Assembly: GCA_036346405.1 (NCBI GenBank)
Contig: CM070563.1
Location: 29,708,816 to 29,772,815, forward strand
Reading direction: 5' to 3'
DNA from: Phyllostachys edulis
Lineage: Eukaryota; Streptophyta; Magnoliopsida; Poales; Poaceae
Length of the DNA: 64,000 nt
Positions within the stretch are counted from its first letter, which is position 1. Every line of letters begins with the position of its first letter. The translations under genes were made by a program, and so were the position numbers. Under the pieces are notes generated by a model. The model was given only the letters and a program-made list of their open reading frames with translations, did no database searches and was not told where the DNA came from. Positions 25,326 to 37,850 of this stretch are shown piece after piece.

Positions 25326-28300
25326 ACTCCTACGGTCCTCGCCTTTGGCCTCCTCTCTCCCATCCGCCTCCGATCGCCTCGCCTCCACTCTGCTCTCCGC
25401 CTCTGGTCCTCACCCTCCTCTTCCTCTTCCTCCTCCTCCTCTCAGGCATCTCCTCCTCCTCCCCGCCGCCACCGCCTCCGGGCCCTTCCTCTCCCTGCCC
25501 CTTTGGTCTCCCTCCCAGCCGCCGCCTCGGAGCCTACTCTCGCTCTCCCTCTTCCACCGCCACTCTCCGCCAGTGCTGACATCCCTTCCATCCCTGGTAT
25601 CCCTCCCCCGCCACTGCCGCGCCCTCCCTCTTCCTCCCTCTACCTCTCCCTCCCACGCCGCATCGTCCTCTGCCCTCCTCGCTTCGCTGCCGGGACTTAG
25701 CTGTAGGTTGTGGGGGCACGGAGGTCATCTAGGGACGCCATCGGCCACAACTGTGGACTCATCACCGTTGATGGCCGCAAGTCTTTTGGAATAATTTGTA
25801 AGATGCACTTTCAATCCATTTTTGAAGTTTTCGTTGAATCTTAATGTTACTACATGCATTGTGGAATCCCTAGATGCTGAAGAACCCAAATTAGGGATGA
25901 ACTTGTGGTGATCGATGATTCAAAAAATACTGAGAGTTTTTGGTGAATCTGATTGTTACTATATGCAATGTGGCAAACAAGCTGGAGTGGTATTGTTACT
26001 ATATGAAATGTGGCTGGCAAACATGCTTTATTCTCCTTTTAATTACGAGATCGGTCCAAGAACTTTTAGTGTATCATAATTAGTTGTCAGTTGTTTTTCT
26101 TATTAGCACAAACATGGTTGCAACTTGTACCTTAATTGTCAGCTGTTTTTCTGGCTAGCCCGAATAGGGTTGCACCTGAAAATTGTGTTGGGAAGATGTG
26201 TACTCCATCTACTAAGATTTGTAGATCACTTGAGTTTGTCAGCTCTACAATTCTACCGATTTGTTAAACCTGCGTGCTCTGTTGGTCAGCTGAAAAAATT
26301 ATTTCCCTTCTCAAAATATGCCCGATGCTTTGCAAAAAAAAGGCTCATTGTACTCTTTGTCGAGTAGTTAATCAAGGTGAATGCATTCCTATTTCTCCTA
26401 CCATTAGTATTCCATCATAGTGAATTAGTGATTTTGTTATGCATATTTCTTAGTGCTTAGCCATCAACATATCACACATGTTCCCATTATTCTTCCTTTT
26501 TAGATTTGAGTTTTGCCGTTCTACAATTCTACCAGTTAGTTACACATAGGCTATAATGAGCTGGGCGACAACAAATGGTGGTTTTATTTGTTTCATAACA
26601 ATCTAGATTTTCTGTCAAATAGCCGTATGGGGATTGTTTACCCATAACTGTCGATCACTTGGTCTTGAGATGTATTTGTCTAGCATTTTTCCCCTTTAGG
26701 TACCATCAACAAGAATTGTTGACAGATAAAATCCAGGTTGATTGCCATGCTAATTCTACCTGTGTGTTCTGAATTTGTTAATGAAAAATAAGAGTCACGA
26801 TCTTTTGAATGTGTCTGTTCGCCAGCATATAAGCATCGTTGTTTCTATAGCTTATCTTGCCATCTTTGTAGCATCTCTGTTTTACTCACTGGTTCTATTT
26901 TTTTCTTTGCTTCTTGCAGAGTTATAGCAGTAGAAAGAAATGCAACAAATCCATAGGTCTTGCAAGTATCAACAGGCCAGAATGCCAAGAGTTTCTTGTG
27001 GTCGAAATCATATTTTAGTTTGTTGATGATCACAGATATGGTTGAATCGTTATTGAACTGAATGTCAGACTGAACAAGTGTGGTGTCGTTAGTCCACGCT
27101 TTCATGTTGGAGTTAAGGAAATTGAGTCCTTAACTGCAAGCCTGCTTCCCTCACGTCAGGTTAGTTCATGAAAATGTACTAACACCTTATGTGGAAATAC
27201 CGCTTAGCTTAATGTGGCTTACTCTTTTGGCTTTGTTTCCTGAGAAGTTTACTTTGCATTTTGCAGTTTGGCTACATCCCCCTTACTACCTCAGCCGGTA
27301 TCATGGATCATGAAGAGACCAGGAAAAAAATATAGGAGGGATGGTCCTGGGATTCTTCTACTAAGAAGATTCCTTTTCATGACACTTGACTAGGAAGATT
27401 TCTATTACAGTAGATGTATTCTTCCAGGAGGGCAAAATGCAGCCACAAACTTAGCGGTAACACACTCCTTCATAGCACGAAAAAAAGAGATGAATAGCTA
27501 GAGTCAAAGCAATCAGACTATGAGTGTCTTCATAGAATGAAAAAAAGAGATGAATAGTTAGAGTCAAAGCAGTCAGACTATGAGCGTCTACTAATCTGGA
27601 CTCCAATCATTTTTTGACTACAAACATGATTCGACTAGATGATATGTTGTTAGATGGAAGGGCATAGCTGTATTGGATATTGGTAATGCTTATTGATGGT
27701 TCAATTCAAAAAGTTTCGATTTGTTTCTTCCAAATTTGAATTGTCTGTGAATTCCCTGTTATAATTACATTTACCATATATCTGTTGGAATTTAGCATCT
27801 ATTAAATTGGTACATGATATCATTTACTTGCATCATTACTTATGTACTGTGTATACTATGAACTACATCAACATCCTGGAAAGATCCTTTCGTGTTATCG
27901 TTATATGAGTTACACACATTCATGCTTTTTTACGCTAGCTAGGTTTATGCATCATACCTGTTGTATTTGTCATAGTTGCCGTTCCTGTTATTTCATCGAT
28001 TTTTTCCCATCTTTAGCATACATACGCAACTGTTCTCAGTGACCTGCTGCCACACTTCCATTTATATCAGCATTGCCTTTTTTGCATTTCTTCTATGTAC
28101 TCATCTCTGTTATGTATTGATACAAACTAGCTTAGTATCATGCATTTTGTATTGCGTTTTACAATTGCACATTACAAATGCTTCCCAAGAAAAGTGCAAG
28201 CTATTCTAAAAATTCTCGGAACTTTCATTTTTACCCTCGGAAGATTTATCTCCATTATGTACACTTATTCTCATATGCTAAGTCCCATTCCAATTTTGAT

Positions 28301-28717
28301 GCTTGATTCCTAAACGAAAGCTGCTTAATTATGCTACTCTTTGCCTCTAAAAAAATGCTTCATTGCTCCCCAGGTTTATTGGCTTATTTGGGTCACTTCA
28401 ATAGCTGTAATTTTATTTTGTCAACTTCTTTATGCATACAGAAGCTATACTAGAAGCTATAAAAGATACAGGATCTAAGGCAGAAATTCACGAAGATTAT
28501 TGAAAATGTTAGTAAAAAATAATGATGGAAGTTGTGGTTACCGAACGAAAAATATCATATTTACTGACATTTTCAGATCTGTGCCATACATAAGCAAGGT
28601 ACCTCCACGTGCACTGTTCTAATAGCATATATTATCTTACGTATACCATCGTTACAATTTTTTCACTCTTTGCATTTGTCATTTTTTTTTGTTGTTACAT
28701 CAATTTGCTATTGCCAG

Positions 28718-28781
28718 TTTGAAAGACTGTGTGGATTTGTTGGGAAGCATGAAGCAGAAGGGATTGCTTGATATAAAAAAG
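28718..28781 (+). pseudogene. Captured exon resembling a PPR protein of MRL1 type
   Basis: A 64-bp exon with proper borders (TTGCCAG|T.. and AAAAAG|GTAGTA) reads LKDCVDLLGSMKQKGLLD. This resembles the KDC..LLE.M.Q..LLDM segment of MRL1, a chloroplast pentatricopeptide-repeat protein. Flanking DNA shows no further PPR sequence, so only a single exon is here. It sits between unrelated pieces within Helitron-1, the pattern expected from gene capture. The match is from memory of the family and covers about 20 residues, so the identity is provisional. Confidence 0.5.
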
Positions 28782-29381
28782 GTAGTACCTGTTTTAATGG
28801 TCCAATGTTTTTTAAAATTTATCTTTTATAATGTCTTCTTCAACTTCCTGATTTCCATCTGTTTTCGTAGTTAAATACAGGTAAATTGAGTATTCTTACC
28901 TATCTTAGACTCTTAGTCATTGCATGAACTTACATACAGTACTCCATGAAAGATATGATTACATTAGTAGTCCATGAATGAGTATTCTACTGACAGCATG
29001 AACTATTCTCAAAGAACATAATGCACTTATGTTTAATGCTAGGTTCATCCACACTATTTAATTTTGTTATGTTAATCCATGAAAGGTATGATTGCATTAG
29101 TAGTCCATAAATAGGTATTCTACTGACATCACAGACTATTCTCAAAGAACATAATGCACTTATGTTTAAGACTAGCTTCATCCACATTGTTTTAGTTTGT
29201 TATGTGTCATTTTTAGTGTGCACTGATACTTTGTTTCTCTTATGATGATAAGAATTACGTTAGAATCAATCTTTGTGCGATGAATAGTTCGCAGAACTGT
29301 TAACTGTTGTCTCTTATTTAAGTTAACAAAAAAAACTGATATAACAAACTTGCATGTCCTCTTGATTCATATGCTTGACAG

Positions 29382-29607
29382 GTACTACTTTTGCATAACT
29401 GATGTCTACCCTTTGTCGAAGGCGGCACCTCTATTTTTTGCTAAAATTACCGTGTATACTTCAATGATACGACATAACATGAACCAGCCGGGGAAGTCAC
29501 TTGGCATCATTGGACTTGGTGGCATGGATCACACGGCAATAAAATTTGGAAAAGCCTTTGCACTGAAGGTCACAATTTTTACTACATGTGAATTAAAGAG
29601 AAAATAA
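29382..29607 (+). pseudogene. Captured cinnamyl alcohol dehydrogenase (CAD) exon fragment
   Basis: After an acceptor-like CTTGACAG the reading frame runs RYYF.ITD.YPL..AAPL, then ITVY..M.RHNMNQPGKS, then LGIIGLGGM.H.A.KFGKAFALKVT. This is the cofactor-binding region of plant CAD, including the Rossmann GLGG motif (normally GLGGLGH; here GLGGMDH, so one glycine is lost). The frame ends at a stop at 29605. The zinc-binding N-terminal exons and the C-terminal exons are missing, so it is a non-functional fragment carried by Helitron-1. Confidence 0.8.
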
Positions 29608-30186
29608 ACTATCAGCCTTCTTTGAGCATATATTTTTGTGATATCATGAGACAAAAAAAAAAGATGTAGGTACTGCTTATTATACAAAATGTTTTATCAT
29701 CTCATATGCTTCAACTTTATCCTGAATGAGCATTCTATATTTTTTAGGCAAATATCATTTTGGAGCGATTGTGGAGGTTAAAAAGAATTGTTGCTGTTTC
29801 TCCTTTTTATTGCATAAGAATGTCATCATTAGATGAAATCAATTGATTGATTGCTGATAATGTTCCTTAAATAACTTGGACATATGTATAGAATTGATCT
29901 GCATGTTCTTTTTAGCATTCTTCAGATGAGCATTGCAATGCTCATATAATATTTCTCTCACAAAGAATGAACTGATATAGCTAACTTCTGCTGTTTTGTC
30001 TTCTCATTCTTCTTAACGTCATAATTTCTCATCCTTACAGTTACAACACTATATCATACTGCACTAAAAAAAGAACATAATACACATCATTATTACACGC
30101 GCATCATCGTTCGTTAAAAGAAAACACATTCAGATAAACAGTCAGCTATCTATTTTCACGCACCAATGGCGTGGGTAACATACTAG

Positions 30187-31014
30187 TAGACCCTTAATTT
30201 GCAAAGGTTTTCCATCGTTTTTCTTCTTCCACGTTGTCCCACTTTTTTTTGTAACTTTCCACTTGTAGGATGAGTATCATATGGTTAAAACAAGATGCAT
30301 GTGCCACACTCACTCACATATTGTCAAATAAATTAAATACATATATATAATAAAATTTTGGAATATATATTTTCCTTTAATTTGCAAGTAATTTGCCCAC
30401 GTCTACTTGTGAGGGCCTGTTAGGAATGTAGGAATTTCACATGAGTTTTGTAGGAACGTTGCATGTAACAGTATAATTCCCGTCTGATTTCTACGAAGTT
30501 CCCATGTCTCATGGGACCTTACCCTATGAGAGTTGGAAGAAGAAGAAAAGTTGAATAGAAGAAACCAGAAAAAAAAATATAGCTAAAAATGTTAATTTGT
30601 ATGCAGCCATGCATCACCTAAAAAATTGGTTCTTATTGTTTCTAAACAATATATTCAATCATAACCTATACTCCCCCATTCTTTTTTATTTAATATTTTT
30701 GGAGTGGGGAAGTGTTCTTTTTTATTCAATGTTATAGGGTTTCGAGTAGAGACATACCTTCCCGAAGTGCCTCTACCTCAATTGGTGTATGTGCATTTTA
30801 TATGACTCAATCTTTCTTTGTTCATTGGTCATTGTTCGTTTAAGCGACAAACGAATTTATTAATTAAAGTAGCATAGAAAAGAGATTTAACAAGAGCGTG
30901 CGATCATCTTGTGTGTTTTTTCAGTAAGTGTGCACAAGTCTAAAATATCAACAACAAAAAAAAGAACAGAGTGAGTACTACCATTTTTTTAATAAAAAAA
31001 ACTAGTGATTTCTC
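30187..31014. other. AT-rich stretch, nothing recognised
   Basis: Lies between the 3' end of Helitron-1 and the first copy of the R tandem array. No ORF of note, no clear terminal repeats and no RNA gene seen. Confidence 0.5.
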
Positions 31015-31148
31015 TTTTTCCCAGGTAGATATAAAACATTTTAACAACAAATAATTTAAATTTGTGTCTAGAAATCATAACATTACTAAGATAATATCTA
31101 AGTTGGATCTCTTTCATTGGGCTAGTTGTAAGGGGGACAACCGTGCAA
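31015..31148 (-). repeat. R tandem array, first truncated unit (part 1)
   Basis: Starts with GTAGATATAAAACATTTTAA, which recurs at 33275, 52687 and 55542. It breaks at 31149 where a small TIR element is inserted and resumes at 31864. The R unit has Gypsy LTR-like landmarks and an LTR end-like GTCCCGACA when read on the minus strand. Confidence 0.7.
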
Positions 31149-31863
31149 GGCGGAGCCAGGATTTTGTCGATGGAGGTGTAAACTTTTTTTTGTGATTACA
31201 AGGAAGACACATATATACACATCCCACTAGACACGCGTGAGTGCGCCTTATATCACATGTCTAGAAAGACGAAGGCTGGAAATAAATCCGCGACCTTACA
31301 AAATATCTACTGAAAGCGCACACGTGTGTGCATAAAGGTGCGAACTTAAATAACATATTTCAACATAAAAGTTTAAATAACATAGTAAAAGTTGAAGTAG
31401 AATAAATTACATGTTTTTAGTACAACCGATATCACAAAATATTACTTGTGTTGGTGGGCTGCTGACTATTGATTACTGAGAATAACACAATGTAATTCAT
31501 TGTCTAGAAAGACGAAGGCTGGAAATAAATCCGCGACCTTACAAAATATCTACTGAAAGCGCACACGTGTGTGCATAAAGGTGCGAACTTAAATAACATA
31601 TTTCAACATAAAAGTTTAAATAACATAGTAAAAGTTGAAGTGGAATAAATTACATGTTTTTAGTACAACCGATATCACAAAATATTACTTGTGTTAGTGG
31701 GCTGCTGACTATTGATTACTGAGAATAACACAATGTAATTCATTGTATAGTCTGTGTATCATACTAGATATATATACTGTATAAAGAGTTTACACGTAAA
31801 AATTTTAGAGGTGCAACTGCACCCCTATATCTAGTGTAGTTCCATGCTTAGTGTGGCTCCGCC
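31149..31863. mobile_element. Small non-autonomous TIR element with an internal 243-bp tandem duplication
   Basis: Ends are GGCGGAGCCA and TGGCTCCGCC, a 10-bp terminal inverted repeat of a kind seen in plant hAT/MITE elements. No clear target duplication: compared with intact R copies, about 12 bp of host (GCACTAATTAAG) are missing at the site. A 243-bp segment (31258-31500) is directly repeated at 31501-31743 with only about two differences seen. No coding sequence. Confidence 0.6.
31258..31743. repeat. Near-perfect 243-bp tandem duplication
   Basis: Both units start TGTCTAGAAAGACGAAGGC and end at AATTCAT. Visible differences are TAGAATAA/TGGAATAA and TTGGTGG/TTAGTGG. This near-identity implies a very recent event or recent gene conversion. 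Confidence 0.92.
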
Positions 31864-33519
31864 ACTTTTCCAAACATCTGTAGCACAGGTGACTTTTCGT
31901 GAGGATTCCTGCGGCTTTCCGGGGCTAATAACCTGTCCATTCGATCGTGATTCACATCTTTCTCGTGTTGGACTGTTCTGCCTTAGCTCTCGATATGTAC
32001 TGTGACAGACTAGTAGGGCATATATGAGTGAGAGTTTTTGTCATTGAGAATGAGATAAATGCTTTGTGAGCACACGTTTATTACGACGAGTACGTGCATA
32101 TATCCTAAGAAAAGACCATTCAAACGGTTCTCTTCTTTTGCACCCCATCTCTACTATGAAAGAGTTCCTGTGCACTCGGCAGCATTACTGCAACATAAGA
32201 AATTGTAGAACAAAACATTGGATCAAAGATCCTAACCACAAAGCCACCAGTTCACTTAGTACTTCTACTCACCCTAATCTAAACATTCTCTCACCCGGTT
32301 GATTAAAGTGTAACACATGCTTTCACTGAGTGACAACACATGTCATACCAATTATCACAAAGATATTCCATAATCACTTAGTCAGGAATAAATTTGTCAT
32401 TAAAATGATATCAATATCTATTGTATGGCTAGGCATACTAATCGTGTCAGAACCAACCCACGTTGGTGATATGATAATACCAACTACTAATTAACCAAGC
32501 TAGGGTGACAAATGATCATGGCAATACAATAAATAAGGTAGGCATAATCAACAGGTTGCATAGCTAATCCTAAAGTAGTAAAGCATTTGATAATTGAATT
32601 AGCATCCAATAATTTTAATCAAAGTATTTTTGTAAAACTAGGTGCAATATGATTAAAACACAACTTTGCTTGATATAGTAATGCTGCTATTTTTTATCTT
32701 CGATATTTGACTTTCTTGACCTTCAGCTCCTTCCAGCGATTCCACAATGTCAACGTCCAATGAGAGAGAAAGCGCAAAAACAATCAAAATTCAAAAAGAC
32801 AAATAAAATAATCTCCAAATTGAAAATGAATGGTACTGAAAGGTAAAGCTTGATTTAATATGAATTTAGAAACTTGAATGGGTTCAATCGGAGTTCGTAT
32901 GAGGAAGAACGAGCTCTCAGAAGTTTGAACATGAAGGAAAATCAAGAGAAAAGAAAAGGGAGAGAGAATATGTGTCACTGACAGGTGAGGTGGGGGATAT
33001 TCTTAGAATATTTATGTGTTGAATTTTGGAAAGTCGAGGTGATGACACATGGACCCACTAGATTTTCTTCATTTTTGGAATAAAAGGAAATTCAGGAAAA
33101 AGGTTTAGAGGATAACAAGTGAGCTAGAGTGGGCCGCTGGTCTATAAACTAGGCCCACAGACTAGGATTATTGTTCCCGTCGAACCGGGTTCACGAAATA
33201 GTGTACTAACACGATGGGTCTATGGATAAGTGGCTTGGTCCACAGTGGGCTTACTAAGACCATGCGGGATTTACCCATGTAGATATAAAACATTTTAATA
33301 ACAAATAATTTAAATTTCTGTCTAGAAATTATAACATTGCTGAGATAATATCCAAGTTGGATCTCTTCCGTTGGGCTAGTTGTAAGGGGCACAACCATGC
33401 AAGCACTAATTAAGACTTTTCCAAAATCGATGTGTAGCACACGTGACTTTTCGTGAGGATTCCTGCGGCTTTGCTGAGATAATATCCAAGTTGGATCTCT
33501 TTCGTTGGGCTAGTTGTAA
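31864..33519 (-). repeat. R tandem array, end of first unit and second unit (internally deleted)
   Basis: The first unit ends near 32207 at ACATAAGAAATTGTAGAAC. The second unit starts there but jumps after 32227 from a place equal to 41415 to one equal to 51660, so about 1.28 kb is missing. A further ~150-bp duplicate (GAGATAATATCCAAGTTGG at 33340 and 33478) precedes the PIF insertion at 33520. Confidence 0.7.
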
Positions 33520-35317
33520 GGCCATGTACAATGGGCTGATGTAAGTTGTCTATAAGCATTGCCATGTAGGATGTTTGATGATGTGGAGGAAAGAGAATGA
33601 AGAAGGAGAAAATTGTTGTCTATAGTTTCATAGTCGACTGCAGCATCGAACCCAAGAAACTATCGACGACTTTAACTCCGTTGTATCGCATGGTCGTCTA
33701 CGCCAAAAAAAAATCGGCGCGCTTCCGATCCCGTGCGCGAGCCTCTTCTCTCTCGCGCGTTCCCCCACTGTGGCGCGAAAGGTGGCTTCTTCCCCTTTTT
33801 TTCTCCGCTCGTAGCGCCGCCAAACCCCTCCCAATCCTCACCCCCCTCATCCACTGTTGTTGCCCCGCCGTTGCTGCCCTCCTCGTCGCCAGCGGACCCA
33901 GAGCTGGCCCGTCTCCCTCGTCACCAGCGACGGTGGATCAAGTCGTCTCCGACTCCGTCGCCTCTAGATCCGGCCCTCCCCTCCATCGGCCAGGACTCCA
34001 GATCTGGCCCTCCCCTCTACCAGCAAGGAGGATGACGACGGTGGATTCGCTCGTACCCGACCCGCCGCCTTCGGATACGGCCCTCCCCGACTCCTCCGCC
34101 ACCGGATCCGGCCTTCTTCCTCGTCACCAGCTGTGGATTCGGCCATCCTCGACCTCATTGCCTTTGGATACGCTCCTCCTCGACGTCTCTGCCGCCACTC
34201 GGTAGACGTCGTCCTCAGCCACTTCCTCCCAGCACCCCCTTCCCCTTCCCCCGGCGGAGCCGACGCCGCGGATGGCGGCTCTAATCTCAAGGTGGCTTCG
34301 CGGAAGAGGCGCGCGCCGGAGCCGCCAGCGGAGCAGCCGCAAGTTGCGAGGCCAGGCCTGTGGGAGGTGGACGTCGAGTCTATCGCGGAGGAGGACCTGC
34401 TGGAGTTCGTGAGCACTCTCGAGAGGCTCAAGGCTGATGTCCGTGCCCACGCCGATGTGCTGGCATCCTCTCTGCTGCCGCCTCCTCAGCCGCAGCACTA
34501 GCGTCGGTGGTTCTTCCTGTAGGTTAGCGTTGCTGCTCCTTTCGATTAGGTTCAATGCTTTGCTTGCCTAATCAGGTTGGTTCGTGTTGTGACTGATTGG
34601 TAGATACTATGCTATACGACAAATGGTTTAATTCTGCAAATGGTTCCAGTACAGCACCGTGTAAATTGCAGGGATATATGTTTGCTGAATTTTGCTACCA
34701 CAGTTAGTTACTGTATAAGAAACTTCTGAACATGATCTGAGCAGAAAATGGTTTCCTGGAACGAATGGCTGCTCACTATTTATGGTTTTAACGATCAGGC
34801 CGACGTGATATCTCTTGTGAGTAAACTTGACAGATTCACAAATCTAGGAACATTTAGTTTGTTGTTTCGGAATGTAGATTTACAATATATTTTTCCATTG
34901 TTTGTTTGTACTGACCTTGATGTGAAAACAAAGACAAAGAAGAAAAATTCTGCTGCGGTTTGCAAAACTGCAAAAGAAGGGGGAAAGAAAAGTTGCAAAA
35001 TGATTTTGCTGTTCCTAATATGATCTATTGGGTGATCTGTGCATTGAAGCTATTTAGTTCTGTATTTTTCCATGGGCATTCATTTTATTTTAATCATGTA
35101 TCCGAAATAAAAAAATAAAGCAACACAAGTAGTCCACAAGGATGAAAGTTAGAGTTGATCACCATATTTTTTAGGTTCATAAAAGCATTAAATGATTGTG
35201 TGAACTATATAGACAACTAAAAAGACAACTCATTGTATGAGCTGTCTTTAGTGCCCGTCTATAAGTGACGTGGATGATTGTTATAGATAGCAGTTGTCTA
35301 TACTATTGTACATATCC
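33520..35317. mobile_element. PIF/Harbinger-like element carrying GC-rich exon-like DNA
   Basis: Ends are GGCCATGTACAAT and ATTGTACATATCC, imperfect terminal inverted repeats starting with GG. The flanks are TAA (33517-33519) and TGA (35318-35320); intact R copies have TTGTAAGGGGCAC at this place, so the site duplicated was TAA and one copy has mutated. There is no DDE transposase. The interior has a GC-rich section (33720-34500) and an AT-rich remainder. Length is 1798 bp. Confidence 0.7.
34133..34501 (+). pseudogene. Unrecognised ORF or exon inside the PIF-like element
   Basis: A 122-codon open frame ends at a TAG at 34499. The first codon of the frame is GTG, so a real start would have to come from an upstream exon. 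The last ~70 residues are less repetitive than the flanks: a basic patch (KVASRKRRAPEP) and then an acidic, helix-prone segment (DVESIAEEDLLEFVSTLERL) that could form a coiled coil. I do not recognise the family. It may be part of a captured plant gene or a composition effect. Confidence 0.3.
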
Positions 35318-35593
35318 TGAGAAGAACAACCATGCAAGCACTAATTAAGACTTTTCCGAAATCGATGTGTAGCACACGTGACTTTTCGTCAGGATTCCTG
35401 CGGCTTTCCCGTTTCTTGTCAGGCAGATACCCTTTCCATTCGATCGTGATTCACATCTTTGTCGTGTTGACTGTTCTGCCTTAGCTCTCGATATGTACTG
35501 TGACAGTACTAGTAGGGCATATATGAGTGCGTTTTTGTCATTGAGGATGAGATAAATGCTTTGTGGGCACACGTTCATTAAGACCAGTGCATA
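35318..35593 (-). repeat. R tandem array, second unit continued
   Basis: Resumes with GAACAACCATGCAAGCACTAA after the PIF-like element and continues to GTGCATA, where Helitron-3 is inserted. It matches 52800-53095 and 55650-55985. Confidence 0.75.
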
Positions 35594-36424
35594 TCTATCT
35601 ATACATATACTAATCGGAGGCTCTCCTAGAAACCTCTATATTAATCTTAGGAGGTAATAAAGGATAGAAATTTCCACATTAATCGAAAGAAAAGAAAAAA
35701 AGCTAAAAATTCCCACATTAATCAGAGAAATCTAACCATCCAATTCTTTATAGATGGTGCAACCTGCGGCTTGGATTTTTTTTTTGTATCCGGCAACCTG
35801 GTGCAACCTGCGGCTTGGAATTTTTTTGTATCCACCAGCCTGCTTGGACTCCAATTCAAACTTTCAGAAGACCCAACAGACTCAAAGGCCTGCATGGAGT
35901 ACTCCTGCGGCTTGGATTCAGAACAAAAAAAACCTACATGGACTCCTATTGGACTCATGCAGCTCAATGTATTAGCTTTCTATGCATACACGCATACCGG
36001 ACTCTCTAACTTGAATTCAAACGTGATTGGCACAAGTACGGCTTAGGTGGCAGAATCGGAAGAATGCTATCTCTTCCTTCTTTTACATTGTAAACTTTGT
36101 TAGCAATTCCAAAATTGCTATAAATTTATAATCTGAATAAAGAAGAACTTTTAAATTTGGAATCAAGATGGTAAAGATATTTTTTGAGCAAAAAATGGTA
36201 AAAATATATTATGCATGGTATATGGTTTTCAAATATATGTACATAAATTCGACTCCTCTAGAAAACTCGCGTTGACTTTTCGAAAGATAAAGCCTATAAA
36301 TTACAACATTGATTTGTAAATGTAAAAAATATCTATATTAATCATATAAAAGAAACTTATAGACTACAGGTCCCAATATACACGTGCATAGAAGCCATGT
36401 TCCATAAGGAATAGAAGAAGCTAG
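35594..36424 (+). mobile_element. Helitron-3, short non-autonomous Helitron
   Basis: Starts TCTATCTATACATATACTAA after an A and ends AGAAGCTAG before a T. A small hairpin (TTCC ATAA GGAA) lies nine bases before CTAG. Other R copies give the exact empty site (GCATATATCCTC at 53091 and 55979), which confirms insertion between A and T with no duplication. There is no coding capacity. Length is 831 bp. Its ends differ from those of Helitron-1 and -2, so it is a separate family. Confidence 0.85.
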
Positions 36425-36522
36425 TATCCTCTAAGAAAAGACCATTCAAACGGTTCTCTTCTTTTGCACCCCCATCTCTATTGGGAAAGAGTTCCTGTGC
36501 AGTCGACAGCATTACTGCAACA
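36425..36522 (-). repeat. R tandem array, end of second unit
   Basis: Short strip between Helitron-3 and Helitron-2, starting TATCCTCTAAGAAAAGACC and ending GCATTACTGCAACA. It matches 53095-53202 and 55983-56081. Confidence 0.8.
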
Positions 36523-37850
36523 TTCACCTATTTAGCAGCCGGAGAGATTTGCTCCTCCCCGCGCGGCCACGTCGACAAAAAAAAAATCGGCCGCCCGATC
36601 GCGCGTGGGTCGAACGCCGCCCACACGATCACGCGTCCACGTCGCCCCTACATGCATCTGCGTCCTGAAGGTTCTCCCCCTTCCTCCCCCACTGCGTCGC
36701 TTCTCCCCCTTCCTCCCCCCGCTGCGCCGCTCCTCCCCTCGCAGCCTCGCTCCATTCCCCTTCGCCTTCTGGCCCCTCCCTCCTCCTCTCCTCGCCGACC
36801 GACGCCGCTCGCTCCGTCTTCCCCTCCTTTGCCGCCGCCCCCTCGGTCTACCTCCTCCCCCACCGCCCGCTCAGTCTAGCCCCAACCACTCCCTCCTCCC
36901 CACGCGCCATGGCTCTGCCTCTCTCTATTGGTCAACTCGTGGCACCACCGCCTCCGGCTCCGCTCGACATCGCTCCACCAACTCGCCTCCGGCCCGCGTC
37001 ACTTGCGCTCAGCCTCCCTCGCTCCCCTGTGACCTAGCCAGGTCTCGGCTCCTCCGACTTTGCCCCAGCTTCGACTCGGTCCCGTTCCACACCTGCTCGC
37101 CTGTCTCGGCCCTGCTCAGTCGCCCGCGTCTCCTTGCGCCGCCCCAACTCGCATGCCTCCCTGCGCTGCCCCTGTCCCTCGGCTCAGCTCTTCCTGCACC
37201 GCATGTCTGGCTCCCCTGGTGCTTGGCCTGCCGGACTTGGGGATGGTAGCCCGGGTCCGGCTTCCTCCTCCCTGGACTCAAACCCCCCTCCCCCCATCTG
37301 TTGCTTTGGTTTTCATGTTTGTGTGATGGTTCATTTACTGATTTTGTTGCTTGGTTTTCATGTTTGTGCGATGGTTCATTTACTGATTGAAGATGCTGGT
37401 GTTGGTTGATGTGGCTACCTACGGCGGGCCTCGAGGCTCTCGGTGACCGTCGGGCGTGCATGATTATGCCCGTGGTTGTGCTTCCGCCGTTGCCGCGCAC
37501 TGAGGTATATTCCCCCTCTTCTACTCCTCTACCTCTCTCTACTCCACCCCTTTGCTCTGTGATGGCTATGTGATGCTGTGATTATTGATATATGTGCACT
37601 CTCTATGCAATGGATAGTTCATATTGTCGGGGTTTCAGTTTGGGCAGACATAAAAATGGGGGAGAAAACGCCGGTGCTTTGTGACCTGGATTATTGAATT
37701 GGACCTAATTAAGCAATTGCTCATTGTAGTAGATCATCACTCATAATTTTTTTTTGTATGTGACAAATGATTATTCTGGTGCATATCAGCAGGATATTTG
37801 CAGACATCCTCGGAAACTTGGATAGTTCTAGAGATCTCTCTATCAAGATT

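Larger units (their letters stand above)
24637..30186 (+). mobile_element. Helitron-1, non-autonomous, with captured gene fragments
   Basis: The 3' end has a short hairpin (CACGC ACCAATG GCGTG) nine bases before ACTAG, followed by T, the standard Helitron terminus. The 5' end is set by similarity to Helitron-2 (TT.ACCTATTTA.CAGC after an A). There are no inverted repeats or target duplication, as expected for A|T insertion. It lacks Rep/helicase coding. Inside are a GC-rich, promoter-like 5' section with a ~109-bp tandem repeat, then AT-rich DNA carrying exon fragments of at least two unrelated plant genes. Length is 5550 bp. The 3' end is more certain than the 5' end. Confidence 0.75.

Noticed and set aside
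24731..25794. Several long Pro/Ser-rich or Arg/Gly-rich ORFs on both strands in Helitron-1
   Set aside because: They come from the C-rich composition and the ~109-bp tandem repeat; no domain and no unique sequence.
26845..27105. Minus-strand 86-codon ORF in Helitron-1
   Set aside because: It could be a captured exon, but I could not match it to a family and the flanks give no support.
34872..35023. Lys-rich short ORF in the AT-rich part of the PIF-like element
   Set aside because: Short, biased composition, no homology recognised.
36481..37249. Long Pro/Leu/Ser-rich ORFs at the start of Helitron-2
   Set aside because: Composition artefact in a pyrimidine-rich section, overlapping in several frames; one also starts outside the element.
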